Below, in pieces: positions 21,970 to 33,939 of a DNA stretch of 64,000 nucleotides (position 1 is the stretch's first letter; each line of letters begins with the position of its first letter). This DNA is from Kappaphycus alvarezii (taxonomy: Eukaryota; Rhodophyta; Florideophyceae; Gigartinales; Solieriaceae). The stretch spans positions 155,653-219,652 of the forward strand of contig NADL03000603.1 of assembly GCA_002205965.3 (NCBI GenBank), read 5' to 3'. A program made the position numbers and the translations under genes. The notes below the pieces were generated by a model. The model saw only the letters and a program-made list of their open reading frames with translations, was not told the origin of the DNA and made no database searches.

Positions 21970-22640
21970 CTATCCTATTTAACCCAAACATTCACCCCTG
22001 CAACTGAGGTAGTGTTTTTGTACTTTAATGTTAATTATTTGCAGGCATTGGTGGCTTTTTGAAGAGGGGGAGGCATATGCATGGATTAAGATCGAACAGG
22101 GGGAATAATCACAGAAGGTGGCGTGAAGTGAGACCAAACTCGACAGGACTTGAAGTAGAGAAAAGGGTGATATGCTTATTGTGAGAGCTCAGAGGGCTGA
22201 TAACCGGATGAATTTTGAAGTTACGCGTCTGTACGTTCATTACATCTACCGTCGGATCGTTATTGGTAATGACGTTAAGAGTTATACGCGATGCATCGCA
22301 ATCTGTTAGCGTGAACAGGTGGCAGCTGATTAGATAGCATGCTATCAAGAAAGAGAACGAGGGAGACTAAATTCATCGCGGTCTGGTTGTCAGGAGGGCA
22401 ACGGCAAGCTTGACCGAATCCGGCATGACCATGTCGCGAATAAAGGTTAAACCAGCAGCAATAGGGTAATATGGAGTAGGATAAAAACTTGACGGAGATT
22501 AGGAACATAGAGCAGCATTTTATTAGCTCGACAGATCGCAAGCTCGTAGGACCCGAACTTCTAGTCCACTGGCGGAAACCAATCGACGTCTTCCATTTTG
22601 TGCACGTGATTTTGGTTTATTGATTTGTTGTGCAAATCGG
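21970..22640. other. No supported gene
   Basis: Short ORFs only; no repeat or domain that I can tie to the rest of the window. Confidence 0.4.
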
Positions 22641-22654
22641 TCTGATTACAGTCC

Positions 22655-22806
22655 AGTACAGTATACAGTACAGTACTGTAGTTTTTTTCAAATGAAATCC
22701 ATTTCTTGTCATTTGGAAAACCAGTGCAACGCTTTTGTTTCAACGTGTGAGAATTGGCAAATTCTAGCCAATACTGTACTGTACGAGCCAATTCTCACGC
22801 GTTGAA
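22655..22806. repeat. TACAGTAC cluster with a 20-bp inverted repeat
   Basis: CAGTACAGTATACAGTACAGTA lies at about 22,654-22,678. Arms 22,739-22,758 (TTCAACGTGTGAGAATTGGC) and 22,787-22,806 pair over 20 bp with one mismatch. The 28-base loop contains ATACTGTACTGTAC. Confidence 0.6.
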
Positions 22807-24940
22807 AGAAGGGGAACATCCAACCACTGACCATGTCTTTCAGATATTAAACCACCCCAAATCTTTCAAAAGCAATTCAAAGCGCACATTGAACGAAATC
22901 TTATCAGATCGGCGCACGTTTTTTTTGTTTAATGCATATGTCCCATTTTGCATTTGAACTCCCTTCAGCTAGGCCACCTCCTGTAATTGGGCGAACTCGT
23001 AATGGACCAGAGGCACGACTGTGCAAGCTTCATGAATGCGCAGCGCAGCCAGTGCATCACATGTATTCCTGCCCTTGCCAATACAAACAGGCATGGTTCG
23101 GTACCGCCAGTCCACTATGTTGTATTTTGAGCGTCCATGGCAGTCGCTACATTTAATGGGAAGTTAAAATGCGAAGTTCACATCGAGGAGTCGGTACTAC
23201 TCCCTGAGCTAGCTGAGAAGTGGAATAACAAAACCTTATTGCAGACATTTGCAGCATGCGCCCACCTCTAAACATACTGCGAAAATGTCCCATTTTAATT
23301 GAAGCAGCCTCTGCAACAAAAAGCCTACGTAGGCAAGCACTGATAGCTTTAAATTGATTGGTCAGGATCATTTATTCCTGCAGAGAACAACAGCAGGAGT
23401 CAGAAGGTGCAATAATATAACTTTTAACCATGCGGTGGAGCATCCCTTTCTCGATCGTTACAACGCGAGTCTGAGACTCTATCCATTACAAAACTCGCAG
23501 CAAACCAAACATTATTTTTCCACATTTACCCATTATCCTGAGCATGTCTAGCATACACCGGGGGATAGCCGAACCATACTTTTCAAAAATTAAAGAACCA
23601 ATTTTTTTTCCACCATTGCCAGTCGCCTGCGTCTATTGACAATAAGGCAGTGAAGTTGTTTTCTTTTTGTCAATGTTGCGAGATGTTTTCTGTAATGATA
23701 TATCATTATAAACCATATTTCTAGCAGGCAATCAAGAATCATCTATTCGAAAATGATCGATCTCATGAAACAGTTCAGAATCATTCGCACTCGTGATTAC
23801 CACCAATATGCTGTACATGCGTTACTATTCTCACATTTTTTGGATTCTTCCCAAACAAGGTGTATTCGCATTAAATATACTGTACAGCGCTGAGGAGGAA
23901 ACTATGCCTCCAAACTTGCAAGTTTCACACGTTGGCGTACCACTAATGAAATAGAGGATATTTCTGTTCTGGCGCTTTCTGATCTCTAATGCCATTTCAT
24001 TTGCTTTCATGACAGCATTTTACTCTTCACGAAGTTTCAAAATTATTGCAAAGCTAGCGAAATGAGCCAACAGGTAGCCAAACACAACTAGCAAATACGG
24101 TATTACCGAAGGAATACTTTCGTAATTTTAACACATTGACTTTCTGGTTGAGTCTTTGCTATTCTTATATTAAACGCTTGTTGCAATCACCATCAAATCA
24201 ATATTTGCGTTCCCTTTTCGACAAAAGCCTTCGAAGTTTTCATGATTTTGAAATGTGGTCCTTGTGGCTTTAGTTTTCTCACACATCCGTGATCACAGGT
24301 ATCCTCCAAATGGGGTGGGGCCGCTTCTCTGACAGAATGTGGAAAACATGCGCACTATAGTGACGTCTGTCGTCTTCACGACATCCTCCTCCTCCTTGTC
24401 GGCATTAAAGTCTACTGGACTGTAGGCGACGAGCGCTCCAAGGTTCTCCGCAGTCTTGCCACTCGTGACGCATTATGTCGTAACACCACCCCAACCAGGA
24501 GATCCACCACTTCCCTACGCGCTTTTCTTTTTTCTTGCAAGGAATGCAATCCAGTCAGATTCTTACACGCTGTCCTCTCTAAGTAGCTTGCATTCTATTC
24601 ACGCCCTCTGCACACGAGTACTTGTAAATCATTGAAGATATTCCCCCTCAAAGTGCGTTCTTAGTCGAAGTAATCTTACGATGCTGCATTTGATAAAATT
24701 TATTCCTAAAATTGCTCATCATGCTCAACATATTGCATTGCAAGGTTGTAACAGCGACAGGTTTCTTGCTCCAAGAATTCAGCAATTATTTGCTCGCCCA
24801 GATTGAGCCAACTGTCTCAAGAATACTGAGAAGAGTATTTCAAGTGGCTCTTACATCGCAAGGAGGGGCCAAATCCAGCGAACACACCAGTAATCAATCT
24901 AAACCCATTTACTTTCCTACCACCATCTCGAAGGAGGACG
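22807..24940. other. AT-rich region, no convincing gene
   Basis: Only ORFs under 75 codons are present. A C/T-rich stretch at 24,360-24,560 has an open frame without a start codon and no known motif. It could be an old gene fragment or upstream region of the secreted-protein gene. Confidence 0.4.
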
Positions 24941-24961
24941 TTGCTCATCACCGATACCGAA

Positions 24962-25770
24962 ATGGAATTTCTCAGAACTTTCATCACCATTGCCCTTCTG
25001 ACGACATCCTGTCTGGCCGCTAGCATCCCTGCAGGGCAAAGATTGACATTATCCCATGTCATGAAGAAAGCCTCGGGGTTCCGTGCGTCGAACGGCAACC
25101 GAGGAAGCTTGTCAGGATTGAGCATGAATCCCTAGCTGTTCCCGTGGTACATCAGGCGGAGGACGTACACTTTGCCCTGAAGAGAAGCTCATCCGGGTTT
25201 TCGAGAGTGACTGGCGTCGGTGTGAGGGTGCAACGTGGCATTGCAGCAGATCTAAGCTACAGTATCACTGTTAATGCAATTACATCTGAGAGGATCTCTT
25301 CTTTAACTGAATCCCTTGTTTCAAGTCTCAACGTAACCGAGTTGGGCATTCTCAACAGGTTATTGGCTGACTACAACAACGGTCTCTCTGTCCCCATCTT
25401 GCAGCTGCTTGGTATCAACCTCGGAGGTACCACAAGCCTAGAAAGTCAGACCAGGGCCTCTATGTTCATCGACAGATATAATCAGCTATCAGAAACTGTT
25501 GAGGAGATCCTTGAGAGCACAGAAGAAGCGACAGTGGCTGTTGTTGGTAACTTGACGGCGTTCGGCCTTTCGATGGTTCCCGTGGAAGGTTTCGTTTTTG
25601 TTCGAACCGCAAGAATGTTTTTCAATGATGGCACCTCTAGTTTGGTCATAACATCTGATCCTAACGAGACGGAAGCAGCAACACTCTCGGCCAGATTCTT
25701 CCCTCTCAAGACAAAAACCTATACACTGGCCCTGTCGATGGTATTCCTGCCTCTCTTGTTAGGTAGATAG
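24962..25770 (+). CDS. Secreted or surface protein with signal peptide, two frames
   Basis: The ATG at 24,962 opens MEFLRTFITIALLTTSCLAA, a clear signal peptide with a likely cleavage after CLAA or nearby. That frame stops at 25,135. The downstream frame is open from 25,024 to 25,770 and reads ...VQRGIAADLSYSITVNAITS... SSLNVTELGILNRLLADYNN... with N-glycosylation sequons (NVT, NLT, NET). It ends in a short hydrophobic tail (TLALSMVFLPLLLGR), possibly a GPI-anchor signal. Joining needs a short intron (length 2 mod 3; a GTGCG at 25,083 and AG at 25,122 are candidates) or an indel. Family unknown. Base composition and lack of stops favour a real gene. Confidence 0.55.
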
Positions 25771-25779
25771 AAGAATTCA

Positions 25780-26847
25780 TCCCCATATTTGTGGGACGCA
25801 ACAGAATCCTTTGGATGAAACTCGTTCTACGTACAGATTAAAATCTTAATAGCGATGTATCTGAGAATTAGGCTCAGGTAAACCTTTGATCTAATTGAAG
25901 CAAAACGTTTCTTAGCTGAAACCACGGCTACGAATTCGCAAGAGATCGGAACATAAAATTTGCAACATTGATTCTGGCTTTCAAGCAGTGAGTTGAGAAT
26001 TTGTTGTTCATGTGGTCCTTGTTTATCATTTACTATCCATATTTCAATTTAATTTAGGAAAGGGGAATGATGGCGTAATTTACGTCGTCGTCTGAAATTT
26101 CTACCGAGGGGAATCTAAACGGAGTTTGGAGAGAAGGAAAGGAGAAAACAGAAACGAGTCTGCGCCTCCGTGATCCTATGACTACATCAGCGGGTCAAGG
26201 CAGGCGAGGAGTTATGCCGCATTAGAGAGTACAGCTTGCGCTGCGTGTCTATGCATGAGGTCAAACGCAGCATGCCTTACGGCTGGCTTCACATCAGACC
26301 TGTGAGGTAGTACCTCATGACTCGGCCTCATTTCTAGACTCTCCAATTCACAGACCTGTCCCCCCTAGTCTTCGGAAAATAGCCGCCCAGCATCCCTAAT
26401 CAGTAAAGCACCCCAATTTCTACCCCCTATGCATGAGGACCATTTTGGATCTCGAGAAGCTCTCCATTGCCCTCGTGGTCACATTTGGTGCCAGTTCCGC
26501 GACGAACGCGTATGCCTCTGGGTGCCATCCTCCCAGAAAATATATCGGGATTGGCACTAGCCTCTCGCTCCTCTCAGCAGAAAGTATTCAAGAAAGCCAT
26601 GAGTGGGGAATCTTAACAAAATTCCATTTGTATTTACATGATTGAATCAAAATGAACGAGAGAATTCCTATTCGTCAGTTTACCGCAGAATGATCTTCTA
26701 TTTGTGGGAACATCCGCGAGCCCGAGTGGGAGGGCGAAGGGGGGAATTTTTACGGGGATGGGAACAAGCGCTCAGAGGCGCTTAGGAGTAGTACAGAATC
26801 TAATCGGAAACATGGTGGGAAAAAACGTGACGGGCTTACATGCCGTC
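25780..26847. other. Intergenic, no supported gene
   Basis: A 70-codon ORF at 26,433 has a weakly hydrophobic N-terminus but no supporting signal. Nothing else recognised. Confidence 0.4.
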
Positions 26848-27570
26848 TGATTGGGTTAAATCTGCGGGAGAATAGATACTCAAAAACAATTACCCCAAGA
26901 AGGAGGTGTAGTCAGCGATAAAAGTGCCACCATGATATAGTTAAACGAACAAAAAGGAGTGGATAAGGAAGACAGTTGAGAGGGCTACAAGCTAGAAGCT
27001 CTGCGACCACCGAAGGAAAAGTTTTCTTAGGTCTGAAGTTGACTCAAACTTCCTACTGCTCGGGACTTGACTTGAAGATGTCTGCCAGATTGCTTGATCT
27101 CCACAAGAGGAAGCAGTTTATCCGGCTTAAATAGACATTTGGCTACCACTAAAGTATCAAACAAACATAGCAATAACCATATATAACATGCAAGGGAATC
27201 GTGTGATCCAGAGTGACTATTAGAATATATTTCCACAACGTAAATATCTAGGTGCTATACCCATGCCAGCCACCATCGGCCAGGGTTGGAAAATATTTGG
27301 TCATTGTAGAAACCTTTCAGAATCACTCTTAATATCACCTAGAACCTGTAACTGTACTGAAATATGTTTTGACAGCGTGTCCTAAAATAAAAAAATCAAC
27401 CTGTGGATTGCCACACTCATCCAAATTAAAAATATCCTGCAAATTCAGAAACTGTAAAAATAACTTGCAAAAATTAAATAAATAACTAAAATATATCTTG
27501 CAGATTCCGATACTGTATCCAAATTTGGACCTCTTCTAGATTTTTTCGTGTACTACTTTTGCGCAAATCA
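26848..27570 (+). repeat. Solo LTR (LTR-B), 723 bp, reference copy with CCGTC target duplication
   Basis: It starts TGATTGGGTTAAATC and ends TTTGCGCAAATCA, so termini are TG...CA. CCGTC flanks it at 26,843-26,847 and 27,571-27,575. Internal blocks shared with all other copies: GCGATAAAAGTGCCACC, ACTTCCTACTGCTCGGGACTT, GGAAGCAGTTTATCCGGCTT, and the AT-rich ATAAAAAAATCAAC segment. No coding sequence. It defines the ends of the family. Confidence 0.8.
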
Positions 27571-27575
27571 CCGTC

Positions 27576-28030
27576 CAGGCAAACGGTCAGGCAGGTAGCA
27601 AAATGGTGAAACTCTTGATGTAGAGCGGTATTACAGATACTGAAGGTGTGGGTGGCAAGGTGGCAAAAGAACTGAAAGCCCTCAGGCCCGAGGACATCTT
27701 AGATTTCGATGTCTATCGGAACAAGCAAGATATCATAGGAACAGCGAGATTACCTGCAGTGCAAATGTTTGGAATATTCGGTGAGGGCTGCTGCGAGGGC
27801 TTCAGACATGGCGCCCTGGTGGACTCGGTTCTGGACGAGGGGGTGGGCGACAGTAACATCCAAGGCTATATCGCTGTGATTGAGACCGTTTGCACCTGGA
27901 ATGCAAACGTCAGAAAGAAGCGCCAAAGGCGATGAAGCAGAGATGAAATTGGGTGGGAGAGGGTGGTTTAGTATTGCGGCAATGCTGACTTCATTGTAGA
28001 AGCAGCGTAATTCATCGCGAAAGACATTGT
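27576..28030 (-). pseudogene. LINE remnant (second family)
   Basis: The stretch GGGCGACAGTAACATCCAAGG...ATATCGCTGTGATTGAGACCGT at about 27,845-27,900 aligns with 21,523-21,570 in the second LINE family, where it lies antisense to the CCHC/C-terminal coding. The 95-codon plus ORF here is therefore probably antisense noise. Confidence 0.4.
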
Positions 28031-28049
28031 GGCGGTGGTTCAGACTAAA

Positions 28050-30624
28050 TTATTACTTGAAAGTAGGAGCATGCTTACTGCAGGAATCTAGAAGCGAGGT
28101 AAACTCATTTTTGGAGGCATTTCGTATCTGAGAGATCAATGTGGTCTGCACCCTTAATTCAGATGGTATCGTTCCTATTTCCGTCCGAGCCATCCATATT
28201 ATTTTCATTCGTTCAGCCTGGTTTGGGAGCTGGATATTGATCCCGAGAAATAATGGCATAGTCAGGAAGGCAATTAGAGACGAAACTAATCCTTCGTGGT
28301 TCATTGTATCATACATTGCCTTGATACTGATCTCTAAAGTGAAAGCAGGCTCACCTGGTGGCTTTGAATATCTTATCCTCTTTTAGATCGGCGCAGAGAA
28401 CCATGATATCGTTCCCGTGGCCCAATAGTGTTCTGACTCTGAACCCCTGATGACATGGTATTTAACCGCTTTCCTTCATAAGTTCTTTCAATGCCTTCGA
28501 TTTGAACTTACCTCCTTGGTCAACGCGCATCCGATCAGGGTAACCTGGGAATACTGTTTACCAGCACTCAAGAACTGCGTTCCATACTGTCTGTGTTGAC
28601 AGAACGTGCGTTAACATTGCATTCGAGAAGTGCGCTTTTTTGTCGACTGCATGCACTAAAGGTAAACTATCAAGATTTACTACATTTAAGGATATCTCCT
28701 GGTTGAAACTATGCCATTTGGTATATTCACCGGGAACTATCGCGGCCTCTGCTCAAGCGCTGATACGTTTAAGAGGACTCGCTGATCTCCTCAACTAATT
28801 TAAAAATCTCTTGCGTTTTCTGCTCTGGTTGGGCTCCCAAGATCAGATTAAGTAATTTCCTTACCGCCGGATGGAATAAGTGAAGGTGAAGAGGGTTCAG
28901 ATAATTACTTGTCAACAGTATTCTAATAAAGTACATTCGACGTACTGGTGTCCTCTTTTTCATACAGTTGGGATTTCCAGTTTGCTGATTTCGACACCAG
29001 TACGTTGTCCAGGTTCTCGACAATTAGTTTAGAGGAGTGAAGATCTCTAATGTGACCAGTAACATTATGTTTGCTTCGAACACGATTTTCTTAATGAATA
29101 TGACGACACCTTACGGGGTCGGTATCCTTATCGTTATTTTAGCAGTACTCCTGAAAATGCCATCCTCAAATTTTGAAGCGTTTGTTCTGCGGTCGTCATC
29201 AATATTAATCCTACAGATCTACAGTAAGCATTTGCTTGGGCTTTACTAATGAAGGGTTTTTGAGCCCCGGTATCGAGGCACATCCTGTGAAATCTCTATG
29301 CGCGACTCCTTATTTTGATCCCGTTTGTGGTGACATTTACTGTCTCATACACGTTTGGTTCTGAGCAAAAGTTGTCCAGTATTATCTTATCACCTTTCAT
29401 CCTTCGAGTAAAGGGCGCAAGACAACTCCATTTTCGCTCATTGATTCCAAATATTTTAAAGTTTCCGATTGTTAGGAGTGTTTCGGCTTATTTAAGTACT
29501 TCTATCCAAAAGCCTTAAGTATAATCGATGGGGAGGGATCCGGTTATCCAGGACGGGATATTCGTGAAAAATTGCTCAAAAATTGTTTCGTACTGGTCAT
29601 ATATATCAGCATTTGACATGTGCCAGTCAAAGTCTATTGAGTTACTAAAGCTATCCATGGTACCGCAAAAGAAATATTTAGTGGAATTCGACTCATAGCT
29701 TTCCGATCATTATCATCCGTACGACTTTTTCCATATAAGTTTCTCTTACGCGACGAAAAGCTCAAAGGGAACCAGTTTCAAGCATATTCAGATCCCTCGA
29801 TAATCTCTTTTCGTAAAAATTTTCCTTAAGAATAGTACTTCGGGAGAGAACCTCGGAGTAATCAGAGACGTCCCGGGAAGCCCACAACCCCAGCAGCGAC
29901 TTTTAATAGTTTCTACTGATTCCTTTGTAGGGATCCTATCGCAGTTCGACCTTTGCTTGCATAGCGTCGTTGACCAGGCCATGAGTTTCACCTCTGGCTC
30001 CGACGGACATTGTTGGGATATTGAAAAAAGCGTCCTTTTCTTTTATAGAGACCCTGAGAAACTCTTCCCAGCAGTAATGGATCAATCTCATTTGCCGAGG
30101 AAAAACAAAGTTTTCTATGATTCTCCATTTGTCCCAATTCCTCTCCTCTTCGAACTAAACGGAGGCGATCAGCTTGTTATAGAAGGCTTGATAAGAGATA
30201 TTACCTATCTTTACCGACTGCGGACATCCTTACGTCAGGAGTGTCCGATAACAGCCAATCTAACATTCTCCACTTTATTCTTCTCATATCTCGCGTGTTC
30301 TGTGGCCTGAGGTGTAAGTTTCGATTTCTCTTCATAAACTTCTCAAAACCTTCACTTATACTGCATTCCGGAGTAATGAATAGCTGAAATATCAGGATTC
30401 GAAGGTAATTTGTTATGCAGTTCTCTTAGGATGCAGAGATATACCCTTCGTGTACAACTTTGATGGCCTGCCGGAAGTCTTGGAAGTTGCTCTCCATAAA
30501 AACGTTTTGCATTGCCTGAAAGGAGATATTTCAGGTATTTAAGGCGTTTTGCTGGCGTCAAAGAATCATAATAACAATCATCAACGTGCTCTGAGAGATA
30601 GACATTACAACATTCACCTAGCAC
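28050..30624 (-). pseudogene. LTR retrotransposon remnant: Gag, knuckle, integrase
   Basis: Read on minus: a Gag-like piece at 30,624-30,352 (SLTPAKRLKYLKYLLSGNAK, then RFYGEQL); a CWGCGLPGT knuckle-like piece near 29,880; and an integrase core at about 28,740-28,480 (LPLVHAVDKKAHFSNAML ... FPGYPDRMRVDQGGKFKSKA). A post-integrase piece follows near 28,200 (QAERMKIIWMARTEIGTIPS). The order Gag then INT, with no RT between, is Copia-like. The expected first catalytic Asp appears as Asn (SLNVVNLD). Multiple stops; no RT found on the downstream side. Confidence 0.55.
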
Positions 30625-30941
30625 CCTGAGAATTTATTGCTTCCTTCTCTAAATCTCTAGATATGTAATACGATATCTTGTCTTCAGGTAGGTGACTTCA
30701 GCCCGTGGAAGTTCTATGTGACGCCTTTTAATACGATATAAATCTTGTAAGGCGCTGATTGAATAGAGATAAATTGGATTAAATGCATCTTAAGGTAGTC
30801 GGCAGCATCTAAAGGCAGTCAGGAGGTTACCAATGAAATATAAAGTCACTGCAACTGTTTCAGGAGTTTTAAAAGCTTTTTTGATTCACTTTGTCGGAAA
30901 AAGTACCAAAACATGCGTACTAGTATTGTATTAGAGAGCAT

Positions 30942-31119
30942 GGGCGGACCACAGGGTACCATAGGTAGACATTACCTCAGAAATTGGGTCTTTGAGGTCA
31001 TGGACGGAGCACAGAGTAGCCTGAGTAGATATTCCGCAGAAATGGAGTCTTTCAGGGCAGGGACGGAGCTCAGAGTAGCCTAAGTAGATATTCCGCAGAA
31101 ATGAGATTTTTGAGGGCAG
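30942..31119 (+). repeat. ~60-bp tandem repeat, 3 copies
   Basis: Units begin near 30,942, 31,002 and 31,061 with GGACGGAGC(A/T)CAGAGTAGCC. The second and third are very similar and the first is diverged. Period ~59-60 bp. No ORF conserved across units. Confidence 0.75.
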
Positions 31120-33930
31120 CAACGTTGAGAGTGATAGCTCCCTCACAGCCACAAACACGCTCCGAAAATCCGTGTCAGACGTCGTTAAAGTGGTCAATAC
31201 CTTGATCGGACGAACTTTCGGTCTCTTTATGAAATAAGTCAACTTTAGTCCTGTTTTGTGAATTTTCTTTCTTTGTGTCCGTTCGTTTTTGTTTTATTTT
31301 TTATTGAGTGCCTGGCTTTTAATTCTTGTACGTTCTGGCTTCAAACCTTTACACGTGTGGTTTTCGGCTTAAAATCTTTTTCCAAGGGAGTCCTTTCAAG
31401 CGCATTGTACTGTACTATGGGATTGTTTTTAATTTTTCAACTGTTTTTGGCAAAGGATTTCAAAAAATCCTTTACTAAATGGGCCTTCCGCTAAAATTTC
31501 ATTGAAAGTGAGTGTGGCTCTCAAAGCTCCCGGAGCAAATCTTACGGTGGGGTGGATCTTTTCTGATAGCACGGTGATTTAAGTGCTAACGGCAAACGCG
31601 GTAGTCAACAAACGTTTTATGGCTTTTGCAGGTCATGTTGCTTAGCTTACAGTATTTTCTCGCCTTATGCCCTAGCGATGAAGCCTTCATAGTAGATCCG
31701 GCCTGGTAAGCAAGGCTGCGATCTGCTTACGGCGCTCCGAAATCGGAATAAATCCCTCTTTAACGTTTTTAAATTGCTTGAATCTGTTTGGTGGCGCAGT
31801 GGCAGTCGTAGCATACGAGGCATCTCCTGACTGGCGTCCGAGACTTGATTCAAATTATGTGTTTTGTGTCTAGGGTTTCATTTTTTCAGTATCTCTTCCC
31901 TTATTTGCTGACACTGAATGGTTGCTGCTGAAAACAGACAGTTCTGATTGGTCCAAGATCTCATACGTGTCAAAATATGGTCGGAAGAGGGGCTCCTACG
32001 GGCTCTTTTTGGTAGATTTGGATTGGTCTCAACTTCTGTCTGGCTGGTTAGATTAGGTACACTTGGCAGCTGAAGAGGGATAGAAGAGTTCAAGAAGCGG
32101 GATGGGAGCGTGTCGATCACCTTGGCTCAGTTGCTGCTGTTGAAGGCTCGCAACCAGTAGCGGAGAGAGTTACGGGACTCCTAAACGATAACTACCTAGA
32201 CAGGTATGAATATACGGCTTAATGGTGCTGGGCCTAGCGCAGTGTGGGACAGTGAAGCGTTTTCTGGTTTATGTTCGGGCACTACCAATGTTTAAAGAAT
32301 ACAAAAGGTAGTGGTATGGTTATTACTTGGAGAATTGTACGTAGTTTTAAAAAAATCTTTAAACCGTAATCAGAAGGGTTGGTCTTGCGAAATAGTGCAG
32401 GAAATTAGTTTTGAAAAAACGTAAAACCACATACAGATCCATATTTTCGTGAATTAAAAGAAATAAAGCATAGTATCACTTGCACGCGAGTAGCTCGTAT
32501 ACAAGGGACAACAACGCGCTTCATCCGAAATGCTGAATGTTACTGGTGAGAGCTGTAGGTAGATAATGAGTAGCTCGACGTGTGCGGGCTCTGATGCATA
32601 TAACCGAATAAGAACCTCCGTGAAACCGAGATTAGTGCATGCAGCTGTTCTCATTCTCCGTCAGTGCAGATGCAATTATAATATAATCAATGAACGGCTC
32701 CGTCAATGCGGCGTAATATATTTCTAATCAGCAGTAACAGGCTTCCTCTAGGAGCTTATAGAATTGAAAAAGCCCAAAGTGCCGCTGACTATGGGGGTAA
32801 ATCCTGACCGACCTATAAGGGCGACCTGAAAAATTAGTTACCATTCGAGTAGCCAATAAAGGCCCTTTTAGGCCGTATGTCAAGGAGTCACACATATTTT
32901 GATCCCTCGACTGTATACTACAGTAAAGGTTGCGACGAAGAGCTTTATGGCATCAATATAGTATGGAACAGGCGCATTGTGTTGGAGCCAATTTCTGAAC
33001 CTTGGCACTAAGCTTCACACGTGGCAGCAATTTTCTGTTTGGAAAAATGAGGGTCATCCATTGGAGCTGAGTTAAATAACCTAGTCTGTTACTGTGTAGT
33101 GATGGTGGGTTCCATCCTTTGTTAGTTTAGGTTAAGTTTGCGGTTGTACTGAGAAAAAGAAGAGAAGGAGAAAAGGAGGTAGCTGCCCATTAAATTGGAG
33201 TTGTTGCTTTTTCTTGCATCTTTTGACACTGTTGAGGCCATTCTAGTTTCAATGTTCACGTTGGTAATTCTGTCGAGGGTACTTTGCCCATTATGGACAG
33301 TTCTATGATCACCATTGAAGGATCTCAGGTGGCCAATATTGAATATTTTCTGTTTTATCTCAATAAATTTGGTTGAAAAAGAGAGAACAAGCTATGAGAT
33401 GACTCGATCACTGACCTTAAATTTGCGAAGAAAGCTTTCCAGTTTTATTATCGTATCTTTACGGAGAACGGAAACTCTCAAGGGATGGTAAGAACTTTCA
33501 AACGTTTCACACGCGTTACGAAGGAGTCTGGGAATAAGCTTGAGCCAATAATAGCTGTCAAAAAATATATTATGTCGGGCTTGGTCAGTCCTGGGGAATT
33601 GTAAAAGAACTTGCAAAGGTTTTCGATGTTCTTGAGTTGAATGAAAAACCAAGCCAGGGTGTGGAAGACAGCCTTCAAGCACATGATGAAGGACATACAG
33701 AAGGGGAAGACTGATTTGTCGCTTTCTTAGGAAGAGGAGCCTCTGGTGGCTCGGAGCTTCGATGGTTTTACTATGGGTAAGATTCCGCTCACCCCCACTC
33801 TCAAGTTGAATGAATATGTACCAATAATTGAACCAATAAGGAGGGTAGAGACAAAGCACAAGGGTAGTACCGAAGATTGAAGCTCGCGCAGAAGTGCTGC
33901 TTGCAGCCCATGACTTGATATGCCACTGTA
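31120..33930. other. Low-coding region with decayed sequence
   Basis: No intact gene. 33,392-33,946 minus is a 184-codon ORF, but the plus strand from about 33,900 belongs to a decayed Gypsy-like element, so the minus ORF is probably a shadow. Its hydrophobic N-terminal part (TTLVLCLYPPYWFNYWYIFI) is not convincing. Confidence 0.35.
31786..31862 (+). other. tRNA-like promoter remnant (possible SINE)
   Basis: GGTGGCGCAGTGGCAG at about 31,791 matches a tRNA A box (TGGCGCAGTGG). About 45 bases later GACTTGATTCAAAT is a degraded B box (GGTTCRANTCC). No acceptor stem closes, so it is not a working tRNA gene. Confidence 0.3.
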
Positions 33931-33939
33931 ACTTGCGTA

